Positions 24,777-37,000 of a DNA stretch of 64,000 nt are shown one piece after another. Made by a program: the position numbers and the translations under genes. The notes under the pieces were generated by a model. That model did not search any database. It was not told the DNA's origin and saw only the letters and a program-made list of their open reading frames with translations. The stretch is from Chondrosia reniformis (lineage: Eukaryota; Porifera; Demospongiae; Chondrillida; Chondrillidae): contig OX359191.1 of NCBI GenBank assembly GCA_947172415.1, positions 7,115,130 to 7,179,129 on the forward strand. The letters run 5' to 3'. How positions within the stretch are numbered: position 1 is the first letter of the stretch; every line of letters begins with the position of its first letter.

Positions 24777-27700
24777 CTATTCTACTAGACAAACATCTGC
24801 CAAACCTTCTGATTCACTCAAACTCTTCGTTTTCTCTTCCACTTGAGATAAAATGGTTGCCTTGGGTTCAATTTGCAGCTGGTATTTGTCTTTCATCAAA
24901 GAAACCTTTCAAGTAAAGATACGTATGTGCATTAAGTGATTCATAAATTACAAATTAACATTCTATTACATAAATCATTATTCATATAGGTAACAGAGGA
25001 GTGGCAATGGTCACCATAGCAACTAGGTATAAGCTATATAATGTCTACATGAATATGCAATACTATATAAATAAGTATCAGGTTGTATATATACTATATC
25101 CACAGACCCAAAGAATACAATTTGTACATTGTGTAGTCACTACTTACAACATCCTGCTCTGATATGGTTTGCTTTTCTTCCTCTTTCTCACGACTGGATT
25201 TCTCTTCAAGTTGCTTCTTCAGTGACTCCACCTTCTCAACCAAGTCTACATCCACCAGCTGCAAACAGACACAGATAGGTTAATACTTACATTGGTGAAG
25301 AATACAATCATTTAGAGTGAGTGTGCTACTGTCAATCTCACTTCTTCCAACTGTTTCACTTCTCCTCTACATTTCAACAATTCTTCCCTTGTTCTCTTCA
25401 ACTCATTCTGTGACTGACTCAGTTCTTCTTCTTTGGCTCTCAGTTTAGTCTTTAGAGCATGAAGCTCCACCATTGTCCTGTGGTGCATTCCCTCCATACT
25501 CTTCATCTCTGCCTTATGTTTCTCTCTGGACTGAGTTGGAGTTTTCTGAGTAAAGGAAATCACATACAACATAACCATACGACCAACAGCTATGCAACTG
25601 AACCACAACTACTATGATAAGACCTTAATTAAGAATAGTCAGTATTATACAATATCAGGTTTACAATGCATGCAGTTGACAAGTATAAAAATAATATTAA
25701 ATAAGCCAGGAATATAGAATATATATACATAGTTATGACATACACATGGATTGAATACATTAATACAAAATGTACCGGCAAAAGCAACACACTAAATTGC
25801 TATAACTAATAATTCCTTGTATACCATATACAGTGAACATCACTGCTAAAGCTATCACTGGGACAGAATCAAAGTGGTCCATACACTGATTTGGTGGGAT
25901 AAACTACCCAATATAATATGCAAGTGGGAGGTAAGAGATACAAATACGGCACAGTCATTAATTGGCACAAATTTAATATGATGTTAATTACCTTACACAC
26001 ATGAATAATCGATGTGATAAACCACAAGTAATAATCAATGAAACATCATAAAGAGGGAAAAACACGAAAGAAGCAATTGCTGGGAATTGAACCCAGGACA
26101 GCTGGTTATGACCACCAGTTGCTCTGCCACTGAGCTACAACTGCCACAGCAATGCCTCTCCCATGTTCTCCCTCTTAAACTAACTACAACAAATAATCAG
26201 TGTACATTCTTAATTAGTGGTGATTCACTTCATCAGACAAGCTGATAATCAAGACCCAGCCCATTTCCAGTGGGAGGGGCCATCTTAACCAATGGGTCGC
26301 TGGCCACCATCATCCACAGGAGAGCTGGGTAAATCTATGAATAATCGATGTGATAATCAAACCACAAGTAATAATCAACGAAACATCATGTAATCATGTA
26401 CTCACTGAAGGAACATGTAGAGTTCCAAGTTGAACATCAATAGCAAAGTAGCCAAACACAATTGCCTTCTCAACTCCAAACTCTCTCAGCTGACACACAT
26501 GTGACAGGAGGATTGGAGCAATCATCACCGCAGCCTCCTTCATCAGTCGGAACATCACCATGGTGCAGCCTTCAGCAAATCCCTCAAAGAGAACTCGATC
26601 GATACCAAGGATTTCTATCAAGTAGAACTGCAAGCGAAACAGCTCAGCCAACATATACTGACCTGGTTCCTGGTTGACTTTCAATCCCAAGTGGACATGG
26701 TTGTCATCGGCAGGAAGCTCTGCTCTCTCACTCTGAAACTTTCTAAGTGCTTCTGTGGCAAACTTGATAACATCAAAGTTGTGGTCAGAAATGGATTCTT
26801 TGAGAGCTTCTGTTACTCCTATAGCCTTTGCAGCCTCATCAATAAGTCGCACATCCAAGGGACTGCTCCACAAGTAGATGTAGTCGAGGATATCATCTTC
26901 TGATAATGGAATGTCTACTGGAATCTGGCTGCTGAAATGACCTTTAATTCCAGTGCGGACTGCACGACGAAGTTTTTTCAACTGCTTGTCAGATAGGTCT
27001 GAGAGATAGTTTCCCAACTTTTCATTTATTGAAGTGTACTTTTCTTTAAGTGTAAATGCTCCTGGATATTTTAAGAGTTCCCTTCGATCCTCAAAGGCTT
27101 TAATGACAGGTTTCCAGGTGTCAATCTCTGAGATGTTGGAAAGTGGAGGTGTTGACTGAGCTACTGTAGCTGGTGGGGGTGGGACTGGCTTGGGAGGTGT
27201 GGCATCTGAAGGGAGAAGGGCACTATTATAAAGCATACAATGTATACAAAGATATATTTGCAAGAATGTTGAGTTGGGTCCATATCATAACAATTACGTA
27301 ACTTTGAGATTATTTAATGTATATATCCTCCTGGTAAATAACTCACTTGCTAAATATTTATCAATAAGTTCCGCTAGTTCTTTATGGTTACCACGAGAAG
27401 TGTCCTCCATAAGTGCAGTAGACAGATGTTTTAACTTCTTCTCATTCGGATCAACAACTAAAATCTCATAGAGAGCTCTGTTAGCTGTTCCTAATTCTGG
27501 TACCAGAGAACCGACTCGCCCCAGCTCGCCAGTAGTGATAGCACCGAGTTGATGAAGACGAGTTGACACTCTACGAACATCGCAGTTGTTTACCAACTGA
27601 TCGTGAATTTGCTGGATGAAAGAGCGAATTTGGTCTGTAAGTAGCTGCGACGATTGCTCTACATATGTACAAAAAGTGTAAGTTCAAAAGTTGAGCGAAT

Positions 27701-27902
27701 GCACCCATACAACTGCTGTAAACTAAAAATTACGTACGTATACGTAATTAGGATATATAGACTATATGGTTGAATTACTTGTACGTACTAGCACATCTGG
27801 AAAAGGTACAATTACATTATTCAGGGATATCATAATCAGTTACGTACGGTCTCTAAAATTGAGACATGATGACCTCTAGACTCACTACCTACCTGCAGAC
27901 AT
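24777..27902 (-). CDS. A2b: head-only duplicate, CARD-like / module / coiled coil without ankyrins
   Basis: Exons are 27902-27893, 27658-27347, 27205-26406, 25545-25342, 25258-25148 and 24905-24777. They sum to 1566 nt, 521 residues, ending at TAG 24779-24777. The head matches A1 and A3, with exon 3 and the KTPTQSREK coiled-coil exon complete. The last exon breaks off inside the homologue of A1 exon 6: the frame leaves ...SEGLAD and ends after VCLVE. The breakpoint joins it to upstream sequence of A2, so it arose by tandem duplication of the 5' half. The frame is open, so a short ankyrin-less protein is possible. It may equally be a decaying partial copy. Confidence 0.65.
26001..26389 (-). 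mobile_element. tRNA-derived SINE-like insertion with 50-bp flanking repeats
   Basis: This block is absent from the same intron of A1 and A3. About 50 bp starting ATGAATAATCGATGTGATAA are repeated at 26001-26049 and 26337-26389. A tRNA-like head lies inside on the minus strand (26144-26073), so pol III transcription is plausible. Confidence 0.65.
26073..26144 (-). repeat. tRNA-like cloverleaf (SINE head)
   Basis: The 72-nt minus-strand sequence has a 7-bp acceptor stem (GCAGTTG/CAATTGC), a D-stem GCTC/GAGC, an anticodon stem CTGGT/ACCAG, A box TAGCTCAGTGGC and B box GGTTCAATTCC. The 7-base loop GGTCATA lacks the normal T33 arrangement, so I read it as tRNA-derived and not a working tRNA. Confidence 0.65.
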
Positions 27903-28250
27903 TTTGTCAGCCATTGCGCGACCACACCTTAAAAATACCGGAAGTCATCTATTGCACAATGTATAGGGATATATAGCTACTTATATCAATATAAGATAAT
28001 CCTCCTACCCACATAGATATACTACACTATGATCAAATATAATTTTAAAAAGTTACTATGGGAATGGCAATGCTTGTGACTAGCACATCTGGGAAATGTA
28101 CTATTACATTATTCAAGGACATCATATTCAGTTGTGATACAGTCATGTCAATTTACCTTATAAGTAGCAGACAGTAAAATCAAGTGTACAAAGAATAATA
28201 TTATGTTGTCTAATCTACTAGACAAAAAGATAATTAATGATGTAAGTTTA

Positions 28251-28382
28251 TCATTCTTTCCGTTTCAATACTGTTAAAAACGTGTCTTAAGGAAGTTCAA
28301 TTTTTCCCAGTTGCTTCACTCTCTTTTTGCCTTCTTTTTGTTTTTCAAGGAGCTTACGTTTCCTTGTAATATCACCTCCGTA
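28251..28382 (-). pseudogene. Relic last exon of a GUF1/LepA-like translation factor, K2 side
   Basis: The minus-strand block after an AG acceptor reads [18 protein letters not shown]..., ending in TLKRKE-like sequence and TGA. It matches the conserved C-terminus of mitochondrial GUF1/EF4. The block is 132 nt, as in the copy at 57724-57855, but codon 32 is a stop (TAA). No other GUF1 exon is nearby. Confidence 0.7.
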
Positions 28383-29632
28383 CTATGGATACAGAGTAAT
28401 AATATTGAGACTGAAAGATGGCCACTCCTACACACTCACACTCTCACACACCACCCACTCTCCCTCACACATTTCATTCGCACACACAAACTAGATAGCA
28501 ACCTTACATATTTAGCTGTTACATCTTTCCTGAGTGGTTTCACACTATGTAAGAGAAGGCGGCAGCCATTACATGTCAATAAGATCAGTATAACATGATA
28601 ATTACAACAGGGTGTTCACATTTCCCTAGCAATGACCCTTCCACCAATGGAAGCCTGTATTGTAACTTCATAGAGCTGCCTGAAAGAGCACAGTATTCAG
28701 TGGTAAGAATAGAGTGGTGTACGCATTAGAGACTTGCCTGTGAATCACTTCACTAATGTCTTTGACAAAGAGATTTTCCAATTTGATAGGCCTTTGATCT
28801 GTATACTATGGTTGCCATGACATCAACAGGTACTCCATTCAGCAGTATGTCCATCTTTTTATAGAGATAAAGAAAGCATATAGGATTCTTAATTAAAAGC
28901 TGAAAAGCATTAGTTACCTTAAATATGTACTATGCCTATTCTCTATAAGTGTAAATGCATGTTTTTAGGACATGAATTGTTTTGTACTGTTTATCAATGT
29001 TGCTTTATTTGTGTTTAATGTAGTCCATCAGCACTGACCTTTGATGATACTTATAATACTCTGAAATATGCAGACAGAGCAAAACAGATCAAGTCACAAG
29101 TAAGAAATATACGTAACTGTACATCAACACAACATTGTGCACCTCAATATTTTTCCTTCCATGTTCTTCTACTCTTCCTCCCTCTACCTCTCAGTTGGTT
29201 AGGAATGTGGTGAGTGTGGACTATCACCTGTCAAAGTACAAGGAGAGCGTGGATGACCTTCAGAAGGAGATCATTCTTCTCAAATCAAAGCTGGCAAGTC
29301 ATGGTCCCACTAAAGGAGTGTTTAATAAAGTAGAGGCAGCCAGATTAAAGGCATTGATATCAGATGTGTATGGTTGCCATGGCAATGTACGCAAGGAGCT
29401 GGCAGAGGCAGAGTGTAGTGGTGAACTGTTGAATGCAAAAAGAAAGAGAAGAGAGATTCTGTATAGAAGATGTGAAGCATTTAATATATCTCAGGAAAGA
29501 AGAGATAATGTACGTACGTATGTGTATTATATATGTGGATATTCATATTTCTTGGTGTTATGTACGTACGTATATACGTATTATGTTTAATTCTTTAGCT
29601 ACAAACTACATACATATGTACATATATACATA

Positions 29633-30181
29633 CAGTGGGCTCTCATTTATCCGACGACATTTGTTCCCAGCAAAATGTGCTGGATAAATGGGATGTCGGA
29701 TAACAAATATAGACATACAGTTACCTTTATCATGGAAGAAAGACAGAAAGACAGTGCTATATAGTACAAGCTCTTCAAAAGGAATAGGTGAAATGGACAA
29801 ACTTTGAGAGCGAATATTGCCGAACCAAATCCAAAGAGCCTCCTCTAGCTGCGCAAAACGTCCCTGACAGTGCTTGGTCGAGCTGGAGTCCTCAACGCTG
29901 GCCCACTTGTCTGCATCACGAAGGATATCACTAATCGTTGTTCGCCCGATATCAACAGAATCTTCTTTAAAAATACTTCAAAGTCGGACGGATAAGTGTG
30001 AAATGTATGGAGAATCAGCGCGTGGTTCCCACGCTGCAGTGCCGGATACGGATATCCCAGTTTCGGATAACTCAGTATAATTTCCTATACTTTTGTATGG
30101 CAAAATTTTTGTCCCTAAGTTCAAACACCGGATATATGAGATTTCCGGATAAATCAGGTCCGGATAAATGAGAGCCCACTG
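29633..30181 (-). mobile_element. pogo/Tigger-like non-autonomous element, 549 bp
   Basis: It has ends CAGTGGGCTCTCATTTATCC in inverted orientation, a TA target duplication, and an unoccupied homologous site in K1. The minus strand keeps a helix-turn-helix (IGRTTISDILRDADKW) and a CENP-B-like piece (LEEALWIWFGNIRSQSL). There is no catalytic domain. It lies in a K2 intron and is a different subfamily from 23047-23708. Confidence 0.8.
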
Positions 30182-31816
30182 TATATAATTGTTTAAATTT
30201 ACATTTAAGTATACATTTGGCATGTTTTACTTGTACATATGTATATAGATGAAGTGTCGAATAGTTGATCTAGAGGAAAAGATAAGAGCCATTGCTGCAC
30301 AGAAGGAGGATCTTAGTAAACATCTCCATGACAACCAGGATGAAATTTATAAGATGCAAAATGAGGTTAAAGCAAGTCTGGCTAAGCGATCTTATTCCTT
30401 TGTACTGAGTGAGTATGTATCCATGGTAACTGAAGCTGAGAAACATCGCGTGGAAGGAGCTCACAGTAGAGTTCAAGTGAGATCTCTGAGAAAACTGGTG
30501 AAGCAGCTGCAGCAAGATATGGACAGGAGCAACAGGTTAGCTTGGAGATACAGTATATACTAACCTTACTCTATGTATGTACGTACATACCAGTATGTGT
30601 GTAGGTGCACACAGTATATACAGCTAAATAGTGTGCAGTGATGTTTCCATTTCTCTTGCAGATTGCTAGCTTGCACAATTGGGTTTATCCAGGATGTGGA
30701 ACCATGCTTCAGTCAGAACACCATTCTCCTCAACAAGTATCGAGCTCTGGTGAGGCAGCTTCAAAGTGAGAAGGGAGTAGCATGGGCAGATGAGGACCAG
30801 GAGGCCCATGAGAACACGTTTAGATCATCAGTCCAGTTGGATTCCCCTCCTGCACTCTCAAAGACCACATCCCCCACATCACCTGCAGCTGGTGACTCAA
30901 AGACCACTCCCCCTACATCACCCAGTAATTCAGAGGGTTCTCCCCTTTCTTTACCTAATTTACATTTGAAGAGTACATCTGTAAGAAGCAATACCACTCC
31001 ATATCCACTGGCTTCAAAGCAGGCTGTACCTCCTGGTGAAATGTCAACCATGCCTCCTCCTAGCTCAGTGTCAAGTCTACCACAACCTCCTACTAGCATT
31101 ATGCCACCTCCCTCCAGCAGTGTCCTCTGTACACCAGTAAGGGTGACAGCACTCACCTCTTTCAGCTCCTTCACGCCCTCTCCAGCTGTTGCACGCCTCC
31201 TCAGCTCAATGAAGACCATGGGCCACTCCTCCTTACGTAAGAAGGTCCCTGAAGCAGTTAGACCTGTCATCCAACCATTTGAGGAGAAGCAGAGAAGAGA
31301 TGGCATCACACCAATTGGAAGCAGAAGTAACACTCAAAGGAAGACCGCATTACGCAACAGTGAACACTCTTTGAAGTCAAACACAGTCTCCAGTCCTGAT
31401 GATCTACCAAATAGTAGAATGGACCTTAGAAGCATGCCCATCCCAAAGCTGGCATTTGAGGACAACTTTTGCTCTCCAGATCCTCCTCCTTGTAAGTCAG
31501 GGGACCCACTGAATGAGACATTTACTGTGAATGAACACAACAGTGGAGTTCTAAAGAGGTCACATGACACTTATTCAGCTAGAAGGACACCCAAGAATCA
31601 CCAAAAACTTTTAAAGGTCTTAGGTATGGATTATTTAATTGTCATCTTAATGTTGTCAGTACCTTTTTCACCAGAGCTTCGATCAGAAAATGTTGAAACC
31701 TGTTTAGTATCTGCTGCATTTATACGTAATAAATTATATGTAGTTACCAATACATTAGATATATATGTAGATAATATGTAATATGATACTATTATATGCA
31801 TATGTACAAGTAGTAG

Positions 31817-31912
31817 TTATACCACACTCAAGTGTGAAGCTAAGTGATATCCGCCCTCGACCTTCGGTCTCGGACTGATATCACTTATGCATCACACTTG
31901 TGTGCGGTATAA
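31817..31912. mobile_element. Hairpin MITE in K2, 96 bp
   Basis: Imperfect inverted arms of ~38 bp start TTATACCACACTCAAGTGTG and end in GGTATAA. It forms part of a ~260-bp block (to about 32073) absent from the same place in K3. Confidence 0.55.
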
Positions 31913-32851
31913 ATAATATATATCATGTATGACTTGAATCAATTGTAAAGGTGATGATAAGTAAACACCAGTAGGCCTACTGGTGATATAACATTTATCA
32001 CTAGTTCAAGCGTGAAATATAAGGTTTGTAACACCCCAGATATCACCCGGTTGCCCTGGTAACGTGATATATATATAATCTAATACACCACTTTCCTACA
32101 TTTTATGCCTATTCTTAAAAATAAATTAAAAAGCCTATAGCGAACTAAACCTGGTGAGAGCTTTGGATGAGGATACAGGAGACTTCTCTTCCTTCTTTTG
32201 TACCGCTGGGCCAGACAGCTGTTTCTGAGATTTCCACCCTTCACCAATGACCCTGGGATTCTTTGTCATTTCTTGATCTTTTGTGAACCTTGACCATGCT
32301 AGTATGTATATATGTATGTACGTACGTATAATAATAATAATTGCATATACGTATATGTATGATACATTTCTCTTGTTGTAGGAGACAAACCTCCAGAAAG
32401 AGTAAAGTCAAAACAACCAAACTACTTAACTCTAACTAAAGCTGCTGCTTCAAAGAGATATGTCACTAAATCCTCTAGATATTCAAAACGGTTTGTATCA
32501 CAGTATATATGTATGTATATGTAACTCATTATTGTTCTACGTATATATCAGCCGTTATATGTACAGTATTACTGTTGGTTGTCTTTAGGTATATGTATGT
32601 AATTATAACTCATTAATATTATAACTCACTATATATAAGCCTTATATGTATGTAGTACATATAAGGTATACATATACACATACACATACAATACATATGT
32701 AGTACAGTCAATATAGAATAATATCTGCATGATGATGATGCATTTCTTTAATAATGTACCTACTATAGAGGTCACTTGGACAAAGAGAACTGTTACTCAA
32801 TCTCATCTTCATTTTCAAGCAACAGAAGAACAGTTACAGGACATTGAATAA

Positions 32852-33092
32852 GAGATGTTACATATATACATACAAAAATGAATTTTAAATAAATGTATTA
32901 TATATAGTCTTTAGATGATTGTTTATAATGCTTTCTTTTGTGTTGTACTATTGTTCTATTGTGTATAATTAAAGAATTTGAGATATCACTGATTAGATGA
33001 TTAGCTTGAAAACATGTACTGTAGCTATAGTGCGTACGTACGTATATATATATATTATACCCATTCAAGTATAGAGAAACTGACTGCAATTT
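32852..33092. other. Start of K2-A3 spacer
   Basis: This is homologous to 657-1338. It carries the K2 polyadenylation signal at 32888-32893 and ends at the 12-bp target duplication (33081-33092) of the next element. Confidence 0.6.
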
Positions 33093-33621
33093 GATCAGAA
33101 ATAATCACTGGAACGTATTACGCCATACCAGCCAAGTGACCAAAGTCTGATCTTGGCTGGGGGACCGAAGTCCTATTAAGTTGGCAACCAGTGATCGCCT
33201 CCCAGTCATCCAAAGATGGAAAAAAATTCATCAAAGAACCACAGACAGCTGTTTTGCCCTCATTTGGGCTCATCAGTGTGGTACACTTCAATGATGGTAA
33301 ATTGGATGACTGCCCTCACTTATAAATCCACCACAAGTGAAACACTTGTGGTTTCATTTTAAGTGAGGATGGAGGCTACAGTCTAAGTGAGACTGAGCAC
33401 TCACAATGACAAAGGGAGTTAATTGCACTAAGCCTGTGCAAAGGCTAAAATGATCAGAAATAATCACTGGAACGTATTACGCCATACCAGCCAAGTGACC
33501 GAAGTCTGATCTTGGCTGGGGGACCGAAGTCCTATTAAGTTGGCAACCAGTGATCGCCTCCCAGTGATTATTTCTGATCATTTTAGCCTTTGCACAGGCT
33601 TAGTGCAATTAACTCCCTTTG
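33093..33621 (-). mobile_element. Tandem/foldback retroelement with hammerhead-like motif
   Basis: It is flanked by a 12-bp direct repeat TGACTGCAATTT (33081-33092, 33622-33633). A 359-bp unit starts GATCAGAAATAATCACTGG at 33093, and a second partial unit starts at 33452. The right end folds back: the last ~60 bp are the reverse complement of the unit junction at about 33409-33470. Minus strand 33282-33238 reads ACCACA, CUGAUGA, GCCC stem, AAAAC, AGCUGUC, UGUGGU, the layout of a type I hammerhead ribozyme with a minimal stem III. The family is probably a Penelope-related terminal repeat or retrozyme-like unit. No protein is encoded. Confidence 0.6.
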
Positions 33622-34089
33622 TGACTGCAATTTATACATAATTGCAAAAGATCTATGTACGTAGATAAACTATTATCTTTTGTGTACCTACGTATATACA
33701 TAATACATGAAATGCCATGTAATTATATATTAAATGATTTATAAACTAATTCAGTTAATACACCAATTTTCTTATACATACACATCTACATATATATTTT
33801 AGAATCTAGAGTAAAAAGCCTATATAGAGAACTAAACTGAGAACTTTGGATGAGGAGACAATTGCAAGAGGTTACTCCTTTACATTTCTTCTTCTTTAAT
33901 GGGCCATCCGTTTACTATTCTTCTATATATTATACACTGGGCCTGATAGCAATTTGTAAAGTGTTGCATGTGAAGATTGCAATACAACTTCCACTGTTTA
34001 GAATCAACCATAATCTTGTACAACACTTGATACAATTTATACATAATGATCATACACTAATATGTATAACCAAATTAAATGTTCCCTCT

Positions 34090-37000
34090 TCATTCAAACC
34101 CTCCTTCAGAAATAAGGTACTTCACTACATCTTTGTGTCTTTCCCACCTAGCCACTGTCAAGCAGTCCTTTCTACTTGTATTAACATCAAACTTCCTTCT
34201 TCCAAATAAGGGCAATAAGTACTTGACAACGTAGAGATGGCCCTTAAGACAGGCCAAGTGTAGAGCACTGTTTCCATACTACAAGATAATCACAATTATG
34301 AATAAACATGAAAACCAACATATATGTTTTGGGTCGGTTGTCCAGACAGGACTTGCAATCGATAATCGGTAAAAAGGTTATCGCTGCATGGTTATGTCAT
34401 TCTAGTGGTAAAGTTTGTTCAAATGATAGTCGTGAGTGCTACCTAATTACCTATTTCAATGTCCGGTTTGGAAAACCGACCCAAAAAGTACTGTATAAGT
34501 ATAGATATGGTACACTTGTAGTTAATATGTAAATCAGGACTAGTATGTATATCTACTTCAAATTGTTCACTAGACTATGGGGACAGCATATATCACTAAT
34601 CATCGAAAATGGAGTGGAATTTACATGTTTACATAATATTGCTGATCATGTGACCTCCAGCCAATGGGATCCATCTGAGAAGGTCACATGACTGACACAT
34701 GTTTACATAATATTGCTGATCATGTGACCTTCCATCAAGTCAATAGTGGCACTGGTGCCTTTGAATCAGCACAAGTGTTTAGGTTGGTAGACGTTGTGCT
34801 CTACCACCTGTGGTCTAAATATTACATAATAATCAATACATTGCTATCAATGCAAATGTGCCATTCAAACTGTAAATCAAACAATCAATATTCCACCCCA
34901 GACTAACAACAGATCTACTTCAGAGAAATGACAAATATTGTGCTTTTGAAAGCATCCAGTAAAGCAGAGCATTTGAAATTAAAGATTAAGAAAGTCCTTT
35001 GCAAAGTCCCATCAGGCTACACCCTTCTGAAATAAATAAATAAACTCATATATAGAATTAACAAAAACTAAAAGATGCAGTAATTTTTGACTAAGTTATA
35101 CAAATGTCTGTTACCTAATCAAACTATAATAAATTGATTCTCTCTTATAAATCATGTGTGACCTTCCACAGTTAAAAGGGTAATAATAAGTAATAAGTTA
35201 TAAAATTATAAAGATACTTTTGCAGCGTCAACACAGTGTTCACAATTAATATCTACCAACACAAGTTGAATCGCTTAGCTCTTAACTTTATACTTAATGA
35301 CTATGGTACGTATATGTACTATCCAACACTTGCTACAACACTTACTTTTTACACAGGATATCTTACCTTGTCTTTGTGGTACACATTAGCTTTACGTTCC
35401 TCTGTCAGATGTTGTACTACTTGTAACTGACCTTTCCAACAGGCTACCAGTAGAGCTGTCTTACCATTCTTAAGTAAGAAATATGTAAATTCTTTGAAAT
35501 CAATTATAACACTTCAATCACTTCAGACAAGTGATACACAGATAGATAGTTCACAATTATCATGTTGTTAAACTTCGTACATATTAACATAAACTACATA
35601 CATTTACATTTAACAAAAATTTTAAACGTCTAACTACATTACATGATCAGCCATGGCTTAACCATCATATCAACTTTGCATGTACTAACAGACTTATTGC
35701 TTATTATACGTAGCTTAAATTAATCAACATTTTACAACTATTACATATTAATACTCACATTGCTTTCCTCTTCTAATTTGACATGATGTGTATCAATTAA
35801 GCAACTGATGATGGCTTGTTTACCATACTTAGCTGCTCTGATTAGAGGAGTTACACCTTCCTGTGTACATAAGAAGGGAAATATTTGAGATTGGAAACTT
35901 CAGCATACAACAAGTTATAGTTAACATCATTTAATTCCAAAGCTGAACACACATTATTGGTACTATTACAATATACACTTTATCAATTAACATTGTTGCA
36001 GATCCTTATACACATCATTGTACTTCAATGTAATACAATTAGTACATACAACTAGTAGGTATGAGTTTCGTATTGTTACTATTACAAATACTTAATATGT
36101 AATCACACTATTTCCATTTCACCATTCCTTATACAATTACCCCAGTTACCTCACTACAGCAATATAAGAGACACTAACTCATTTCTTACCTTATTCCTTT
36201 CTTCAGGAGAGAACTTCAGTTCTTCAACAATGTGGCTCACCATTGCAGGATTGTCTTGTTTATTTCTACTGGCATAGTGAATTAGACTGTCTCCATATAC
36301 ATCAACATCATGGAGTTTACCAGCTTCTATGAACTTTGGTAGTAGGAACTCCAGCAAATCCACATTGCCACCAAAGGCAGACAAGTGTAAGGCATTTCCA
36401 TCACCCTGGATTAAGAAGCATAAGACAGAAGCCTAAAGGTTTTTGAAAAAGAAGTGATATAGACATTCAGAAACACACTATACCATACACTTGCACTTGT
36501 ACTGTATGTTGTATTTATGCATGTGAGAACACCATACACTGGATACATATATACTCAACATTCAGAAACATACTATATACTATACACTTGCACTATATCA
36601 ACTCCTAAACAGTATTTTTTACATGTAAATTTAGTGAGAATTTGTGTCCAAACACTGGACACTAATATACTCAACATTACAGGGATATCATGGATACTTG
36701 ATTAACAATGGCCCTTATGACAGGCAAAGTGTAGAGCACTGTTTCCATACTACAAGATACATATACGTAATTGGGGATTTCAACATGAAAACAAACATAC
36801 AAGTGTAGCAATGGTACACTTGTAGTTAATATGTAAATCAGGACCAGTATCTACTTTAAATTGTTCACTAGACTATGGGGACGTATATGACGACTATGAG
36901 TAGAGTGTGATACCAGTCCAATAGGGTAGCATAGATTCCTGGCATTGAGCCCCTTCCCCTATTGAGAGGGGCCTGCTCATGTTGGATATGACAGGACCCC

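Larger units (their letters stand above)
29024..32851 (+). pseudogene. K2: kinesin-8 tail copy lacking most motor exons
   Basis: Exons are 29024-29099, 29195-29509, 30249-30535, 30662-31616, a damaged exon H near 32158, 32382-32502 and 32769-32851. The first two carry the end of the motor ([20 protein letters not shown]) and the neck. The next are coiled coil (begins MKCRIVDLEEKIR), and then comes a Ser/Pro-rich tail with the KIF18-like element VAWADED. The three preceding motor exons present in K1 and K3 are missing, as is the P-loop. Exons through 31616 are open and in phase. Exon H is shifted by a missing base relative to the inverted copy at 21434-21536. AATAAA lies at 32888-32893. It is probably not a working motor. 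Confidence 0.75.

Noticed and set aside
26073-26144. A genuine tRNA gene
   Set aside because: The anticodon loop lacks the usual T33 layout and the unit sits inside a mobile insertion.
28311-28598. Plus-strand 95-codon frame upstream of K2
   Set aside because: It runs antisense to the GUF1 relic and through a CACA microsatellite.
30761-31570. Minus-strand frames over the kinesin tail exon (and 60594-61409)
   Set aside because: Shadows of the Ser/Pro-rich plus-strand tail; no domain features.
31617-31781. Extension of the kinesin tail exon past 31616
   Set aside because: A donor at 31617 is conserved in K3 (61456), and the extension becomes AT-rich and non-conserved.
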